Positions 1 through 9,520 of a stretch of 33,339 nt of DNA are shown here, one piece after another. Each line of letters opens with the position of its first letter. Position 1 is the stretch's first letter. This DNA comes from Streptomyces kebangsaanensis. Its GTDB lineage: Bacteria > Actinomycetota > Actinomycetes > Streptomycetales > Streptomycetaceae. The notes beneath the pieces are model-generated. The model saw nothing but the letters and a program-made list of their open reading frames with translations. It ran no database searches and was not told the DNA's origin. A program made the translations under genes and the position numbers. Where the stretch lies: contig NZ_JUJA01000136.1 in the NCBI RefSeq assembly GCF_001906585.1, forward strand, positions 35,099 through 68,437, written 5' to 3'.

Positions 1-771
1 GGCCAGCGCCTCGGCGAGCCGGTCCAGCCCGGGGCCCGCGGGACCGCCCGGCTCGGTCATGTACGTGTCCCGGCGTATCTCCACCATCAGGGCGCCGACG
101 CGCGCGTCGCTCTCGTAGAACTCCAACGGGACGTAGGCGCCCTGGAACGGGCTGTCCAGCCCCGTCTCCCCGCACGGCTCGAACGCCCTGCGGGCGAACT
201 CGGTCAGCTCGGGCGGCGTGTGGAAGGCGTCGGTGCCCAGGCACACGGGCGGCCGGGGGCCCTCGCCGTGCAGCTCGTAGGGCAGCGCGGCGCTCGGGTA
301 GGAGTGCACGTCGATGATCACGGCCCGTCCGGTCGCGGCCAGCCGGTCCGCGACGGCCTTGGTCATGGCCTCGGCGTACGGCCGGAAGTACCGCTCGATC
401 AGCGGCTCGGGGTCGGTGTCCGCCGCCCGCAGCACGTCCCGGTGCGTGGTCCGCGTGTACACCGCGCCCATCCCGACGGCGAGCATCTCCTCCCGCTCGT
501 CCGGGAACCGCTCCGGATCCACCACCAGCCGCGACAACCGGTTGACGAACCGCCACGGCGTCAGGCCGGCCAGCCCGGCCGCCACCTCGGCGATCCGCGC
601 GGTGTGCGAGTCGGTGATGTGGTCCAGCTCCCGCTCCAGCGCCCCGTCGTCCAGCACGATCCCCGCCCGCACGTCGGCCGGTATCTCCCGCGCCGAGTGC
701 GGCACGTGCAGGATCACGGGAGAGTCGTCGGCGCCGGGGAGGAGTGCGAAGGACGGTGCGGTGTCGGGCAC
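1..771 (-). CDS. N-formylglutamate amidohydrolase family protein (3' end cut by window edge)
   Basis: The protein probably hydrolyses an N-formyl or related amide of an acidic amino acid, as in the last step of one histidine degradation route; the exact substrate cannot be read from sequence. 257 codons are visible and the C-terminus lies outside the window. Family hallmarks seen are H-V-P-H-S (22-26), a D-H-I-T-D-S-H-T segment (50-57), N-R-L-S-R followed by D-P-E-R-F-P-D-E (77-92), D-V-H-S-Y-P (154-159) with probable metal-binding His, and V-E-I-R-R-D-T-Y near 230-237. The start is the GTG at 771, with AGGAG at 783-779 seven bases upstream. An ATG at 800 is in another frame. It follows metX by 67 bases, but that gap holds its own promoter, so it need not depend on metYX transcription. 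The family call is fairly sure; hutG function is not shown because no other hut genes are visible. Confidence 0.82.
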   Translation of the reverse strand, partial: MPDTAPSFALLPGADDSPVILHVPHSAREIPADVRAGIVLDDGALERELDHITDSHTARIAEVAAGLAGLTPWRFVNRLSRLVVDPERFPDEREEMLAVGMGAVYTRTTHRDVLRAADTDPEPLIERYFRPYAEAMTKAVADRLAATGRAVIIDVHSYPSAALPYELHGEGPRPPVCLGTDAFHTPPELTEFARRAFEPCGETGLDSPFQGAYVPLEFYESDARVGALMVEIRRDTYMTEPGGPAGPGLDRLAEALA

Positions 772-809
772 GGTAGGGCTCCTGAGGTCGTGAAGAACAT
801 GACGCCTCG

Positions 810-832
810 ATCATGCCGCACACCACTGACAA
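810..832 (-). promoter_or_regulatory. PafBC-type (RecA-NDp) DNA-damage promoter candidate
   Basis: Read on the minus strand, TTGTCAGTG (832-824) is followed by exactly 8 bases and then CATGAT (815-810). The actinobacterial PafBC/RecA-NDp promoter consensus is TTGTCRGTG-N8-TANNNT. The upstream half matches fully. The -10 keeps A2 and T6 but has C instead of T at position 1. Transcription would start near 803, giving a leader of about 32 bases before the GTG at 771. It lies in the gap between the metX stop and the amidohydrolase gene. Confidence 0.6.
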
Positions 833-838
833 CGCGGT

Positions 839-1987
839 TCAGCCCGTTCCCAGCAGCTCCCGGACCAACCGCCCCACCTGCTCCGTCTCCACGAGGAAGC
901 CGTCGTGGCCGCACGACGACTCGATTACCCGGAGACGGCCGGCACCCGGGATGCCGGCGGCCAGCTCCGCCTGCTGGGCGAGCGGGTAGAGACGGTCGGA
1001 GTCGACCCCGGCCACCAGCGTGGGGGCGGTCACCCGACGCAGGGCGGCGCGCACACCGCCCCGGGCACGGCCGGCGTCGTGGGCGTTCATCGCCTCGACC
1101 AGGACGACGTAGCTGGCCGCGTCGAACCGCCGTGCCAGCTTGCCCGCGTGGTGGTCGAGGTAGGACTCCACCTGGTAGCGGCCGCCGCGCCACGGGTGCT
1201 CCGTGCCCTGCGGGGCGCGGCCGAAACGGAGCTGGAGCTCGGCCTCGCTGCGGTAGGTGACATGGGCGAGACGGCGGGCCAGACCCAGACCGGCGTGCGG
1301 TCCGGGACCGGTGTCGTGGTAGTTGCCGCCGCGCCAGTGCGGGTCGCTGCGGATGGCGTGCAGCTGGACGCTCGCCCAGGCGATCTGCTCCGCGCTCGCC
1401 GCCGCCGTCGTGGCGAGCAGCAGCAGGGCACCCGTGCGCTCCGGGTACGACACCGCCCACTCCAGGGCCCGCATCCCGCCCATCGAGCCGCCGACCACCA
1501 GGGCCCACCTGTCGATGCCCAGCGCGTCCGCCAGGTCCCGCTCGGCCGCCACCTGGTCCCGCTGGGTGACGAACGGGAACGCCCCGCCCCAGCACCGCGT
1601 CCCGTCGGGCCGAGGCGAGGCCGGTCCCGTGCTGCCCTGGCAGCCGCCCAGCACGTTCGGCGCGACGACGAACCACCGGTCGGTGTCCAGCGCTCGGCCC
1701 GGCCCGACCAGCTCCTCCCACCAGCCCGGCGTGGGATGACCGGGCCCGGCCGGCCCGGTGACATGGCTGTCACCGGTGAGCGCGTGCAGCACCAGCACCG
1801 CGTTGGAGGCGTCCGGGGCCAGGCGGCCCCACGTCTCGAAGGCCAGCCGTACGCCCGGCAGTTCGCCCCCCGCTTCCAGCGGAAGCGGCCTGCGCAGGCC
1901 GTGCCACCGGCGGCGCCCCGGCGGGTCCCCCTCCCGCCAGGCCCCGGAGGCCGGCGGGAGGGGGAGCGGGTCCGCGTGGGTGATCAC
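839..1987 (-). CDS. metX: Homoserine O-acetyltransferase MetX
   Basis: The enzyme transfers an acetyl group from acetyl-CoA to L-homoserine, giving O-acetylhomoserine, the substrate of MetY encoded just upstream. The 382-residue alpha/beta hydrolase matches the family length. Visible motifs are H-A-L-T-G-D-S-H (68-75), the oxyanion region N-V-L-G-G-C-Q-G-S-T-G-P (111-122), the nucleophile elbow G-G-S168-M-G-G, D329 in G-V-D-S-D and H361 in C-G-H-D-G-F, forming the Ser-Asp-His triad. The start is the GTG at 1987, five bases after the metY stop at 1993, so the two are co-transcribed and probably translationally coupled. The reading frame stays open far upstream through metY, but that extension is an artefact of high GC. 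Homoserine O-succinyltransferase is an alternative for this fold, although metX next to metY in actinobacteria favours acetyl transfer. Confidence 0.95.
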   Translation of the reverse strand: MITHADPLPLPPASGAWREGDPPGRRRWHGLRRPLPLEAGGELPGVRLAFETWGRLAPDASNAVLVLHALTGDSHVTGPAGPGHPTPGWWEELVGPGRALDTDRWFVVAPNVLGGCQGSTGPASPRPDGTRCWGGAFPFVTQRDQVAAERDLADALGIDRWALVVGGSMGGMRALEWAVSYPERTGALLLLATTAAASAEQIAWASVQLHAIRSDPHWRGGNYHDTGPGPHAGLGLARRLAHVTYRSEAELQLRFGRAPQGTEHPWRGGRYQVESYLDHHAGKLARRFDAASYVVLVEAMNAHDAGRARGGVRAALRRVTAPTLVAGVDSDRLYPLAQQAELAAGIPGAGRLRVIESSCGHDGFLVETEQVGRLVRELLGTG

Positions 1988-1992
1988 GGTGT

Positions 1993-3363
1993 TCAGGACG
2001 CCGCCTTGGACGCGCGGAAGCCGGCCTCCAGGTCGGCCTTGAGGTCGTCGAGGCTCTCGATGCCGACCGACAGCCGCACCAGGCCCGGCGCGGTCCCGGT
2101 CGCCGCCAGCTGCTCCTCGTCCAGCTGGCTGTGTGTGGTGGACGCCGGGTGGATGATCAGGCTCCGTACGTCGCCGATGTTGGCGAGGTGGCTGAACAGC
2201 TCCACCCCGTCCACGAACCGTTTGCCCGCCTCGACCCCGTCGCGCAGCTCGAAGGAGACCACCGCCCCCGCGCCGCGCGGCAGGTAGGTGCGTGCCGCCT
2301 CGTACCAGGGGCTGGAGGGAAGTCCCGCGTAGTGGACCACCGAGACCTCGTCGCGTTGCTCCAGCCACTCCGCGAGGGCCTGCGCGTTGGCGGAGTGCCG
2401 CTCCATGCGCAGGCTCAGCGTCTCCACGCCCTGCAGCAGCAGGAACGCCGAGTGCGGGGACAGTGCCGGTCCCAGGTCGCGCAGCAGCTGCACGCGCAGC
2501 TTGGCGGCGAACGCGCCCGGCCCGAGCGCCGGCCAGTAGCGCAGGCCGTGGTAGCTGGGGTCGGGCTCGGTGAAGTCCGGGAAGCGGTCGGCGTGCGCAC
2601 CGAAGTCGAAGGTGCCGCCGTCCACCACGACGCCCGCGAGCGTGGTGCCGTGCCCGCCGAGGAACTTGGTCGCCGAGTGCACCACGACGTCCGCGCCGTG
2701 CTCGAGGGGGCGCAGCAGGTAGGGCGTCGCCACCGTGTTGTCCACGATCAGCGGCACGCCCGCCGTGTGCGCCACGTCGGCGACCGCCCGCACGTCCAGC
2801 ACGTTGCCGCGCGGGTTGCCCAGCGTCTCCGCGAACAGCGCCTTGGTGTTCGGCCGGACCGCCGCCCGCCAGGCGTCCAGGTCGTCCGGGTCCTCCACGA
2901 ACGACACCTCGATGCCGAACTTCGGCAGGGTGTGCCGGAACAGGTTGTACGTGCCGCCGTACAGCGACGCACTGGACACGACGTGGTCGCCGGCGCGCGC
3001 GACGGTCAGCAGCGCGAGCGTCTCCGCGGCCTGCCCGGAGGCCAGCGCCACCGCGGCGACTCCGCCCTCGAGCGCCGCGATCCGCTGCTCGAAGACGTCC
3101 TGGGTGGGGTTGTGGATGCGGGTGTAGATGTTGCCGGGCTCGGCGAGCGAGAACAGGTCGGCGGCGTGCTGTGTGTCCCGGAAGGCGAACGACGTGGTCT
3201 GGTAGATCGGCGTCGCTCGCGCGCCGGTCACCGGGTCGGGCACGGCCCCGGCGTGCACCTGCCTGGTCTCGAACGACCAGGCTGAGGTGTCGGGCCCGGC
3301 GGGTGCTTCGTCGGGCGTGTGGCCGGCGGTGACGGCGTCGACGGGCTGGGTGGGGTCGCTCAT
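1993..3363 (-). CDS. metY: O-acetylhomoserine sulfhydrylase (aminocarboxypropyltransferase) MetY
   Basis: This PLP enzyme makes homocysteine from O-acetylhomoserine and sulfide by direct sulfhydrylation in methionine synthesis. The 456-residue protein belongs to the Cys/Met metabolism PLP family (fold type I). Seen are T-P-I-Y-Q-T-T-S-F (51-59), Y-T-R-I-H-N-P-T (80-87), the cofactor-contacting D208 in V-D-N-T, and the Schiff-base lysine K233 in H-S-A-T-K-F. The first 30 residues look flexible. The ATG at 3363 has GAGGAG five bases upstream. It is the first structural gene of a metY-metX operon, preceded by a 183-base untranslated stretch and a leader-peptide ORF that may control it. A cystathionine gamma-synthase or gamma-lyase role is less likely because of the length, the R-I-H-N-P-T motif and the metX partner. 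Confidence 0.93.
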   Translation of the reverse strand: MSDPTQPVDAVTAGHTPDEAPAGPDTSAWSFETRQVHAGAVPDPVTGARATPIYQTTSFAFRDTQHAADLFSLAEPGNIYTRIHNPTQDVFEQRIAALEGGVAAVALASGQAAETLALLTVARAGDHVVSSASLYGGTYNLFRHTLPKFGIEVSFVEDPDDLDAWRAAVRPNTKALFAETLGNPRGNVLDVRAVADVAHTAGVPLIVDNTVATPYLLRPLEHGADVVVHSATKFLGGHGTTLAGVVVDGGTFDFGAHADRFPDFTEPDPSYHGLRYWPALGPGAFAAKLRVQLLRDLGPALSPHSAFLLLQGVETLSLRMERHSANAQALAEWLEQRDEVSVVHYAGLPSSPWYEAARTYLPRGAGAVVSFELRDGVEAGKRFVDGVELFSHLANIGDVRSLIIHPASTTHSQLDEEQLAATGTAPGLVRLSVGIESLDDLKADLEAGFRASKAAS

Positions 3364-3435
3364 GGTGCTCCTCGTACGAAGTGCGGTGATATCGGATGCA
3401 ATGTGTCAGGTGTCGAGCGCTGTGTGCCGCGGGGA

Positions 3436-3530
3436 CGTTCCCGGGGCATGCGTGAGCGCGTGCGTGACCTGCGGGAGGAAGGGGGAGGGGAGAACGGCGA
3501 GCGGGAACGGGACACCGGCTCGCGGGAACG
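3436..3530 (-). promoter_or_regulatory. Candidate attenuator region in the metYX leader RNA
   Basis: Between the leader-peptide stop and metY, the minus strand carries CGTTCCCG twice (3530-3523 and 3509-3502), and once its exact complement CGGGAACG (3443-3436). The single downstream copy can pair with only one upstream copy at a time, giving two mutually exclusive stems. The rest of this stretch is a pyrimidine-rich linker and the metY ribosome site. No SAM riboswitch core was recognised. Pairing is read by eye; no energy was computed. Confidence 0.4.
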
Positions 3531-3546
3531 TCGGCTCGCGGGGACG

Positions 3547-3621
3547 TCAGTCGGCGAGGCGACAACCCATGCTGGTGACACGTACGTAGTCGACGTGGCG
3601 GCGGCTCACAAGCATGATCAT
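3547..3621 (-). CDS. Short leader peptide upstream of metYX (24 aa, Cys-containing)
   Basis: This is an ATG-to-TGA frame of 25 codons on the same strand as metYX, with its stop 183 bases before the metY start. The peptide contains S-R-R-H-V-D-Y-V-R-V-T-S-M-G-C-R and ends in L-A-D. That is the pattern (S/T)-R-R-x-V-D-x-x-R-V-x-S-x-x-C of the putative leader peptides found before sulfur-assimilation and amino-acid genes in Streptomyces, and it resembles cysteine-responsive upstream ORFs known in mycobacteria. The first ATG is at 3621 with a second at 3615; neither has a Shine-Dalgarno sequence. A TATGCT -10 box at 3640-3635 would start the transcript within a few bases of the ATG, so it is probably leaderless. 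The likely role is cis control: ribosome progress over the single Cys codon near the end alters folding or translation downstream. It is recognised by pattern, not by database search. Confidence 0.7.
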   Translation of the reverse strand: MIMLVSRRHVDYVRVTSMGCRLAD

Positions 3622-3634
3622 GCGATTCAGGGTA

Positions 3635-3640
3635 AGCATA
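3635..3640 (-). promoter_or_regulatory. -10 box of the leader-metYX transcript
   Basis: TATGCT on the minus strand fits TANNNT. A start about seven bases downstream falls at the purines 3628-3627, six or seven bases before the leader ATG at 3621. No convincing -35 hexamer lies 16 to 18 bases upstream. Confidence 0.4.
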
Positions 3641-3696
3641 TGCACCGCGAAGTGCCAGAGCCGGGTGGGGAACGCCACACAACCGTCACAAACGGG

Positions 3697-3731
3697 TCCG
3701 CCCCGGCCGGCGGGGTGCCGGTCGGGGCGGA
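3697..3731 (-). terminator. Hairpin downstream of icd, probable terminator
   Basis: Arms of 14 bases (3697-3710 and 3718-3731) pair with one mismatch around a 7-base loop, about 50 bases past the icd stop. A smaller perfect 7-bp stem, CCCGGGC/GCCCGGG (3753-3759 and 3765-3771), lies between it and the stop. There is no U-tract, as is usual in Streptomyces. The pair should separate icd from the metYX leader. Confidence 0.65.
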
Positions 3732-3782
3732 GGGGCGAAGGAGCGTCGGACTCCCGGGCGTCAGGCCCGGGTCGTCACCCGG

Positions 3783-6047
<2,265 letters not shown>

Positions 6048-6114
6048 TCCCCTGAGCGCCCGTGACTCGACAGGGGCCTGTCCCGGGCGGGAGGGCGACC
6101 GTTGGGCCGAGGCC

Positions 6115-6145
6115 TTGACCTCAAGGTTGCTCGAGGTCCTAGCTT
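6115..6145 (+). promoter_or_regulatory. MerR/SoxR-type promoter-operator of the ABC exporter
   Basis: The -35 TTGACC (6115-6120) and -10 TAGCTT (6140-6145) are separated by 19 bp, the overlong spacing typical of promoters activated by MerR-family regulators. The spacer holds the dyad ACCTCAAG-GTTG-CTCGAGGT (6118-6137) with one mismatch, close to the SoxR box. The expected start point, about 6152, is at the ATG of the next gene. An ABC transporter is among the SoxR targets reported in S. coelicolor, as I recall. No soxR gene is in the window. Confidence 0.72.
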
Positions 6146-6152
6146 CTGTTCC

Positions 6153-8033
6153 ATGAGTATGGAGACCACCGCCTGGACGCAGCTGCACAGCGTCATGACC
6201 GCCCAGCAGGAGCGCCGCCCGCTGGCCCGCGCGACGCTGCGCCGCATCGGCGCGTTCGCCCGTCCCCACCGCCGCCGTATCGCGCTGTTCGTCGCCCTGG
6301 GGATGGTGACCGCCCTGCTGGCCGTGGCGACCCCGGTGCTCGCCGGCCGTGTCGTCGACACGATCGTGTCGCGGGGCGACCGGGGCACGGTCGTACGACT
6401 GGCCCTGCTGATCGCGCTGATCGCGGTGGGCGAGGCCGCGCTCGGCATCCTCGGCAGACGCCTGTCGGCCACGCTCGGCGAGGGGCTGATCCTCGACCTG
6501 CGCACGTCCGTGTTCGACCACGTGCAGCGGATGCCGGTCGCGTTCTTCACGCGCACGCGTACCGGAGCGCTCGTCTCCCGCCTCAACAACGACGTCATCG
6601 GCGCCCAGCGGGCCTTCAGCAACACCCTGTCCGGCGTGGTGAGCAACGTGGTCACCCTCCTGCTCACCCTCGCCGTCATGCTCACGCTCTCCTGGCAGAT
6701 CACGCTGCTCGCGCTGGTGCTGCTGCCGGTGTTCGTGGTGCCCGCCCGCCGGATGGGCAGCCGGATGGCCCGCATGCAGCGGGAGGCGGCCACCCTCAAC
6801 GCGGCGATGGGCACGCGCATGACCGAGCGCTTCTCCGCCCCCGGCGCCACCCTGGTCAAGCTCTTCGGCCGCCCCGAACAGGAGTCGGAGGAGTTCGCGG
6901 CGCGCGCCCGCCGGGTGCGGGACATCGGAGTCCGTACGGCGACCGCGCAGTCCGCGTTCATCACCGCGCTGACCCTGGTGTCGTCCCTGGCCCTGGCCCT
7001 GGTCTACGGCCTCGGCGGCTTCTTCGCCCTGCGCGGCACCCTGGAGCCGGGCGCGGTCGTCTCGCTGGCCCTGCTCCTGACCCGGCTGTACGCGCCGCTC
7101 ACGGCGCTCGCCGGGGCGCGCGTGGAGGTGATGAGCGCCCTGGTCAGCTTCGAGCGCGTCTTCGAGGTACTCGACCTCGCGCCACTGATCGAGGAGAAGC
7201 CGGACGCCCGCGAGGTGCCGGACGGCCCGGTCGCGGTCGAGTTCGACGGCGTCCGCTTCGGCTACCCGTCCGCCGACAAGGTCTCCCTCGCCTCCCTGGA
7301 GGAGGTCGCGAACCTGGACACCCGCGACGGCGCCGAGGTCCTGCACGGCGTCTCCTTCCGTGCCGAGCCCGGCGAGACCGTCGCCCTCGTCGGCTCCTCC
7401 GGAGCCGGCAAGTCGACGATCGCCCAGCTGCTGCCCCGCCTGTACGACGTCGACGAGGGCGCCGTGCGCGTCGGCGGCACCGACGTACGCGACCTGACCT
7501 TCGCCTCCCTGCGGGCAACCCTGGGCATGGTCACCCAGGACGGCCACCTCTTCCACGACTCGGTCCGCGCCAACCTCCTCCTGGCCCGCCCCTCGGCGAC
7601 CGACGGGGAACTGTGGGACGCCCTGCGCCGCGCCCGCCTCGACGACCTCGTCCACTCCCTGCCCGACGGCCTCGACACGGTCGTCGGCGAGCGCGGCTAC
7701 CGCCTCTCCGGCGGCGAGCGCCAGCGCATGACCATCGCCCGGCTGCTGCTGGCCCGCCAGCGGGTCGTCATCCTCGACGAGGCGACCGCCCACCTCGACA
7801 ACACCTCGGAGGCGGCCGTGCAGGAGGCGCTGACCGAGGCCCTGGAGGGCCGCACCGCGGTCGTGATCGCCCACCGGCTGTCCACGGTCCGCAGCGCGGA
7901 CCTCATCCTGGTCGTCGAGGAGGGCCGGATCGTCGAACGCGGCACCCATGAGGAACTCCTCGCCGCGGGCGGCCGGTACGCGGAGCTGTACCGCACGCAG
8001 TTCGAGCAGCGACCCGAGGAGGCGGTGGCGTAG
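6153..8033 (+). CDS. ABC transporter, fused permease and ATP-binding protein (exporter type)
   Basis: A 626-residue half-transporter that probably dimerises in the membrane to export drugs or redox-active compounds. About six hydrophobic helices lie in residues 35-330. The nucleotide-binding domain has Walker A G-S-S-G-A-G-K-S-T (414-422), the signature L-S-G-G-E-R-Q-R from 518, Walker B I-L-D542-E543 and the H-loop H574. A Lys/Ser/Glu-rich insert (about 373-392) precedes Walker A, as in many actinobacterial relatives. The ATG at 6153 is chosen because the MerR-type promoter would start transcription at or next to it, giving a leaderless message; there is no Shine-Dalgarno. An upstream TTG at 6102 lies before the promoter and is rejected. 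The substrate is unknown. The operator suggests induction by redox-cycling compounds. Confidence 0.92.
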   Translation: MSMETTAWTQLHSVMTAQQERRPLARATLRRIGAFARPHRRRIALFVALGMVTALLAVATPVLAGRVVDTIVSRGDRGTVVRLALLIALIAVGEAALGILGRRLSATLGEGLILDLRTSVFDHVQRMPVAFFTRTRTGALVSRLNNDVIGAQRAFSNTLSGVVSNVVTLLLTLAVMLTLSWQITLLALVLLPVFVVPARRMGSRMARMQREAATLNAAMGTRMTERFSAPGATLVKLFGRPEQESEEFAARARRVRDIGVRTATAQSAFITALTLVSSLALALVYGLGGFFALRGTLEPGAVVSLALLLTRLYAPLTALAGARVEVMSALVSFERVFEVLDLAPLIEEKPDAREVPDGPVAVEFDGVRFGYPSADKVSLASLEEVANLDTRDGAEVLHGVSFRAEPGETVALVGSSGAGKSTIAQLLPRLYDVDEGAVRVGGTDVRDLTFASLRATLGMVTQDGHLFHDSVRANLLLARPSATDGELWDALRRARLDDLVHSLPDGLDTVVGERGYRLSGGERQRMTIARLLLARQRVVILDEATAHLDNTSEAAVQEALTEALEGRTAVVIAHRLSTVRSADLILVVEEGRIVERGTHEELLAAGGRYAELYRTQFEQRPEEAVA

Positions 8034-8057
8034 GCGACGCCGGAGGGCACGAGTGAC

Positions 8058-8088
8058 CGGCCGCCCCCGCTCACCGCGAGGGCGGCCG
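8058..8088. terminator. Bidirectional terminator hairpin between convergent genes
   Basis: Perfect 9-bp arms, CGGCCGCCC (8058-8066) and GGGCGGCCG (8080-8088), enclose a 13-base loop. It lies just after the exporter stop and overlaps the last codons and stop of the converging methyltransferase-NUDIX gene. There is no U-tract. Confidence 0.6.
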
Positions 8089-9273
8089 CAGCGACGATGT
8101 CCGGTCCGCGTACGGGGTGAAGTGCGCCGGCGCGTGGTCGATGGGCGGCAGGTCGGAGCGCCAGGACGTGAGGATCTGGGCGCTGCACACGAACAGCCCC
8201 TGCGGCAGCTGGTCCAGGGCCCACCACCGCCAGCCGCCCACGCTCTCGTGCGGCTGGTCGGACGGCTCGCCCTGCCACGCCGTGACGACGGCGCCGACGG
8301 TGACACGGACGACGTCGTCGACGTGGTCGACGAGCGTGCCCAGCAGCCTTACGTCCCGGGGGCGTGCCACCAGCCCGGTTTCCTCGGCGAGTTCACGCAC
8401 GACGGTGTCGTGGAGGGACTCTCCGGGTTCGACGGTTCCCCCGGGCAGTTCCCATGTGCCGTGCCGATGCCGTCCCAGCAGCAGGCCCCGCTCGCCGAAC
8501 ACGATGGCTCCGACGCCGATCGCGGCGTGTGGTGCGGGTGGCCGGTGACCCCGTGGGCGGCTGGTCACGCGAGGCCGGCTGGCCGTGCGGTGGCGCCGGG
8601 CCCGGACGAGCTGGAGGGTCACGGGGTTGTCGTGATCCGGTGCGGTGAGGAGTTCGATCCCCTCCACCCTGAACCCGTGCTCGGTCAGGAGGCCTTCCCA
8701 GAGCCGCGGAGTGAGCGTCCACATCCGGGTGGGGATGGGCTCCTCGCCGCGCAGCCGGATGAACTCCTGACGTGGCACCACCTCGCCGGCCGGTTCCCGT
8801 GCGTCGGCGTCGGTGTGGAGGGCGGAGAAGACGAGGGGCGCGCCGTCGACCAGACCGTCCCGCAGGGCCGGCAGCAGGTGGTGCGGATCGATGCAGCCGA
8901 AGGAGCGGATGCCGTAGGCGGCCTCGTACGGCTCCGCGTGGCGCAGGTGCTCGGCGACGTCACCGCACAGGAAGCGGACTCCGGGCTCCGCGCCGTGATC
9001 GTTCAGCGCGCGCCGGTGCTGGGTGGGGGACAGGTCGACGCCGTCCACGAGGGCGCCGTGCTCGCGGGCCAGGTGGACGGCGTGGTGGCCGGGACCGGAC
9101 CCGATGTCGAGGACCCTTTTGCCGCGGACGTCTCCGAGGACCTCGGCCCCGGGGCCGACGCCGGGCCAGAATCCCCAGTCGATGCGATCCGGTACGGGGG
9201 GCGAGTAGCCGCGGTCCAGCTGGCGTTGGCCGTAGATCGTCCAGCTCTGTTCGTCTGCGGGGTGTGCCGTCAT
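8071..9273 (-). CDS. Bifunctional class I SAM-dependent methyltransferase / NUDIX hydrolase
   Basis: A 400-residue fusion of two enzymes. Residues 1-225 form a Rossmann methyltransferase with motif [10 protein letters not shown] (54-62), the acidic end of strand 2 in V-D-G-V-D-L (76-81) and C-G-D-V-A (103-107). A basic linker (226-247) leads to a NUDIX domain with a complete box GX5EX7REUXEEXGU at 279-301 (E285, R293, E294, E297, E298). NUDIX enzymes hydrolyse nucleoside diphosphates linked to another group; the methyl acceptor and the NUDIX substrate are unknown. The ATG at 9273 has GGAAGG about nine bases upstream; the open frame continues further but without a better site. The gene is convergent with the exporter and divergent from the defence methylase. 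One copy of the island motif lies 142 bases upstream, so it may belong to the island. Confidence 0.85.
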   Translation of the reverse strand: MTAHPADEQSWTIYGQRQLDRGYSPPVPDRIDWGFWPGVGPGAEVLGDVRGKRVLDIGSGPGHHAVHLAREHGALVDGVDLSPTQHRRALNDHGAEPGVRFLCGDVAEHLRHAEPYEAAYGIRSFGCIDPHHLLPALRDGLVDGAPLVFSALHTDADAREPAGEVVPRQEFIRLRGEEPIPTRMWTLTPRLWEGLLTEHGFRVEGIELLTAPDHDNPVTLQLVRARRHRTASRPRVTSRPRGHRPPAPHAAIGVGAIVFGERGLLLGRHRHGTWELPGGTVEPGESLHDTVVRELAEETGLVARPRDVRLLGTLVDHVDDVVRVTVGAVVTAWQGEPSDQPHESVGGWRWWALDQLPQGLFVCSAQILTSWRSDLPPIDHAPAHFTPYADRTSSLRPPSR

Positions 9274-9414
9274 GGACGGGTTCCTTCCGGCGGTGACCTC
9301 GTGGGTGGCTTCAGGGGCGCAGCGCGCAGCAACGGGTGGACAGGTCCAGCTTGCTGATACAGGGAAGGCAGAATTATGCATTTCGGCGCTGACGTCGACT
9401 CCTGACCCAGGTAG

Positions 9415-9429
9415 TGTGAACTGAGTCAA
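9415..9429 (-). promoter_or_regulatory. Island motif, copy 1 (TTGACTNNGTTCACA)
   Basis: The minus strand reads TTGACTCAGTTCACA at 9429-9415, in the 247-base gap between the methyltransferase-NUDIX gene (minus) and the N6-methylase (plus). It matches copies 2 and 3 at all 13 fixed positions. No good -10 follows TTGACT at 17 or 18 bases here, so it may act as an operator rather than a -35. The rest of this gap shows no other structure I can support. Confidence 0.6.
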
Positions 9430-9520
9430 TCGGCCAAGTGTAGGGGTGTGTGCGGGGCGTGATCGCGTCGCGTACCGTTGCCCGGCGATATCAAGACATA
9501 CCTGAGACCGGAAGGACACC

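Noticed and set aside
1988-3682. Upstream extension of the metX frame to about 947 codons
   Set aside because: It only continues open through metY in another frame. The metX homology begins at the GTG at 1987, right after the metY stop.
3364-3782. SAM riboswitch upstream of metYX
   Set aside because: I looked for the conserved cores of SAM-I, SAM-II and SAM-IV types by eye and could not place one; the leader-peptide model explains the region better. A covariance-model scan would settle it.
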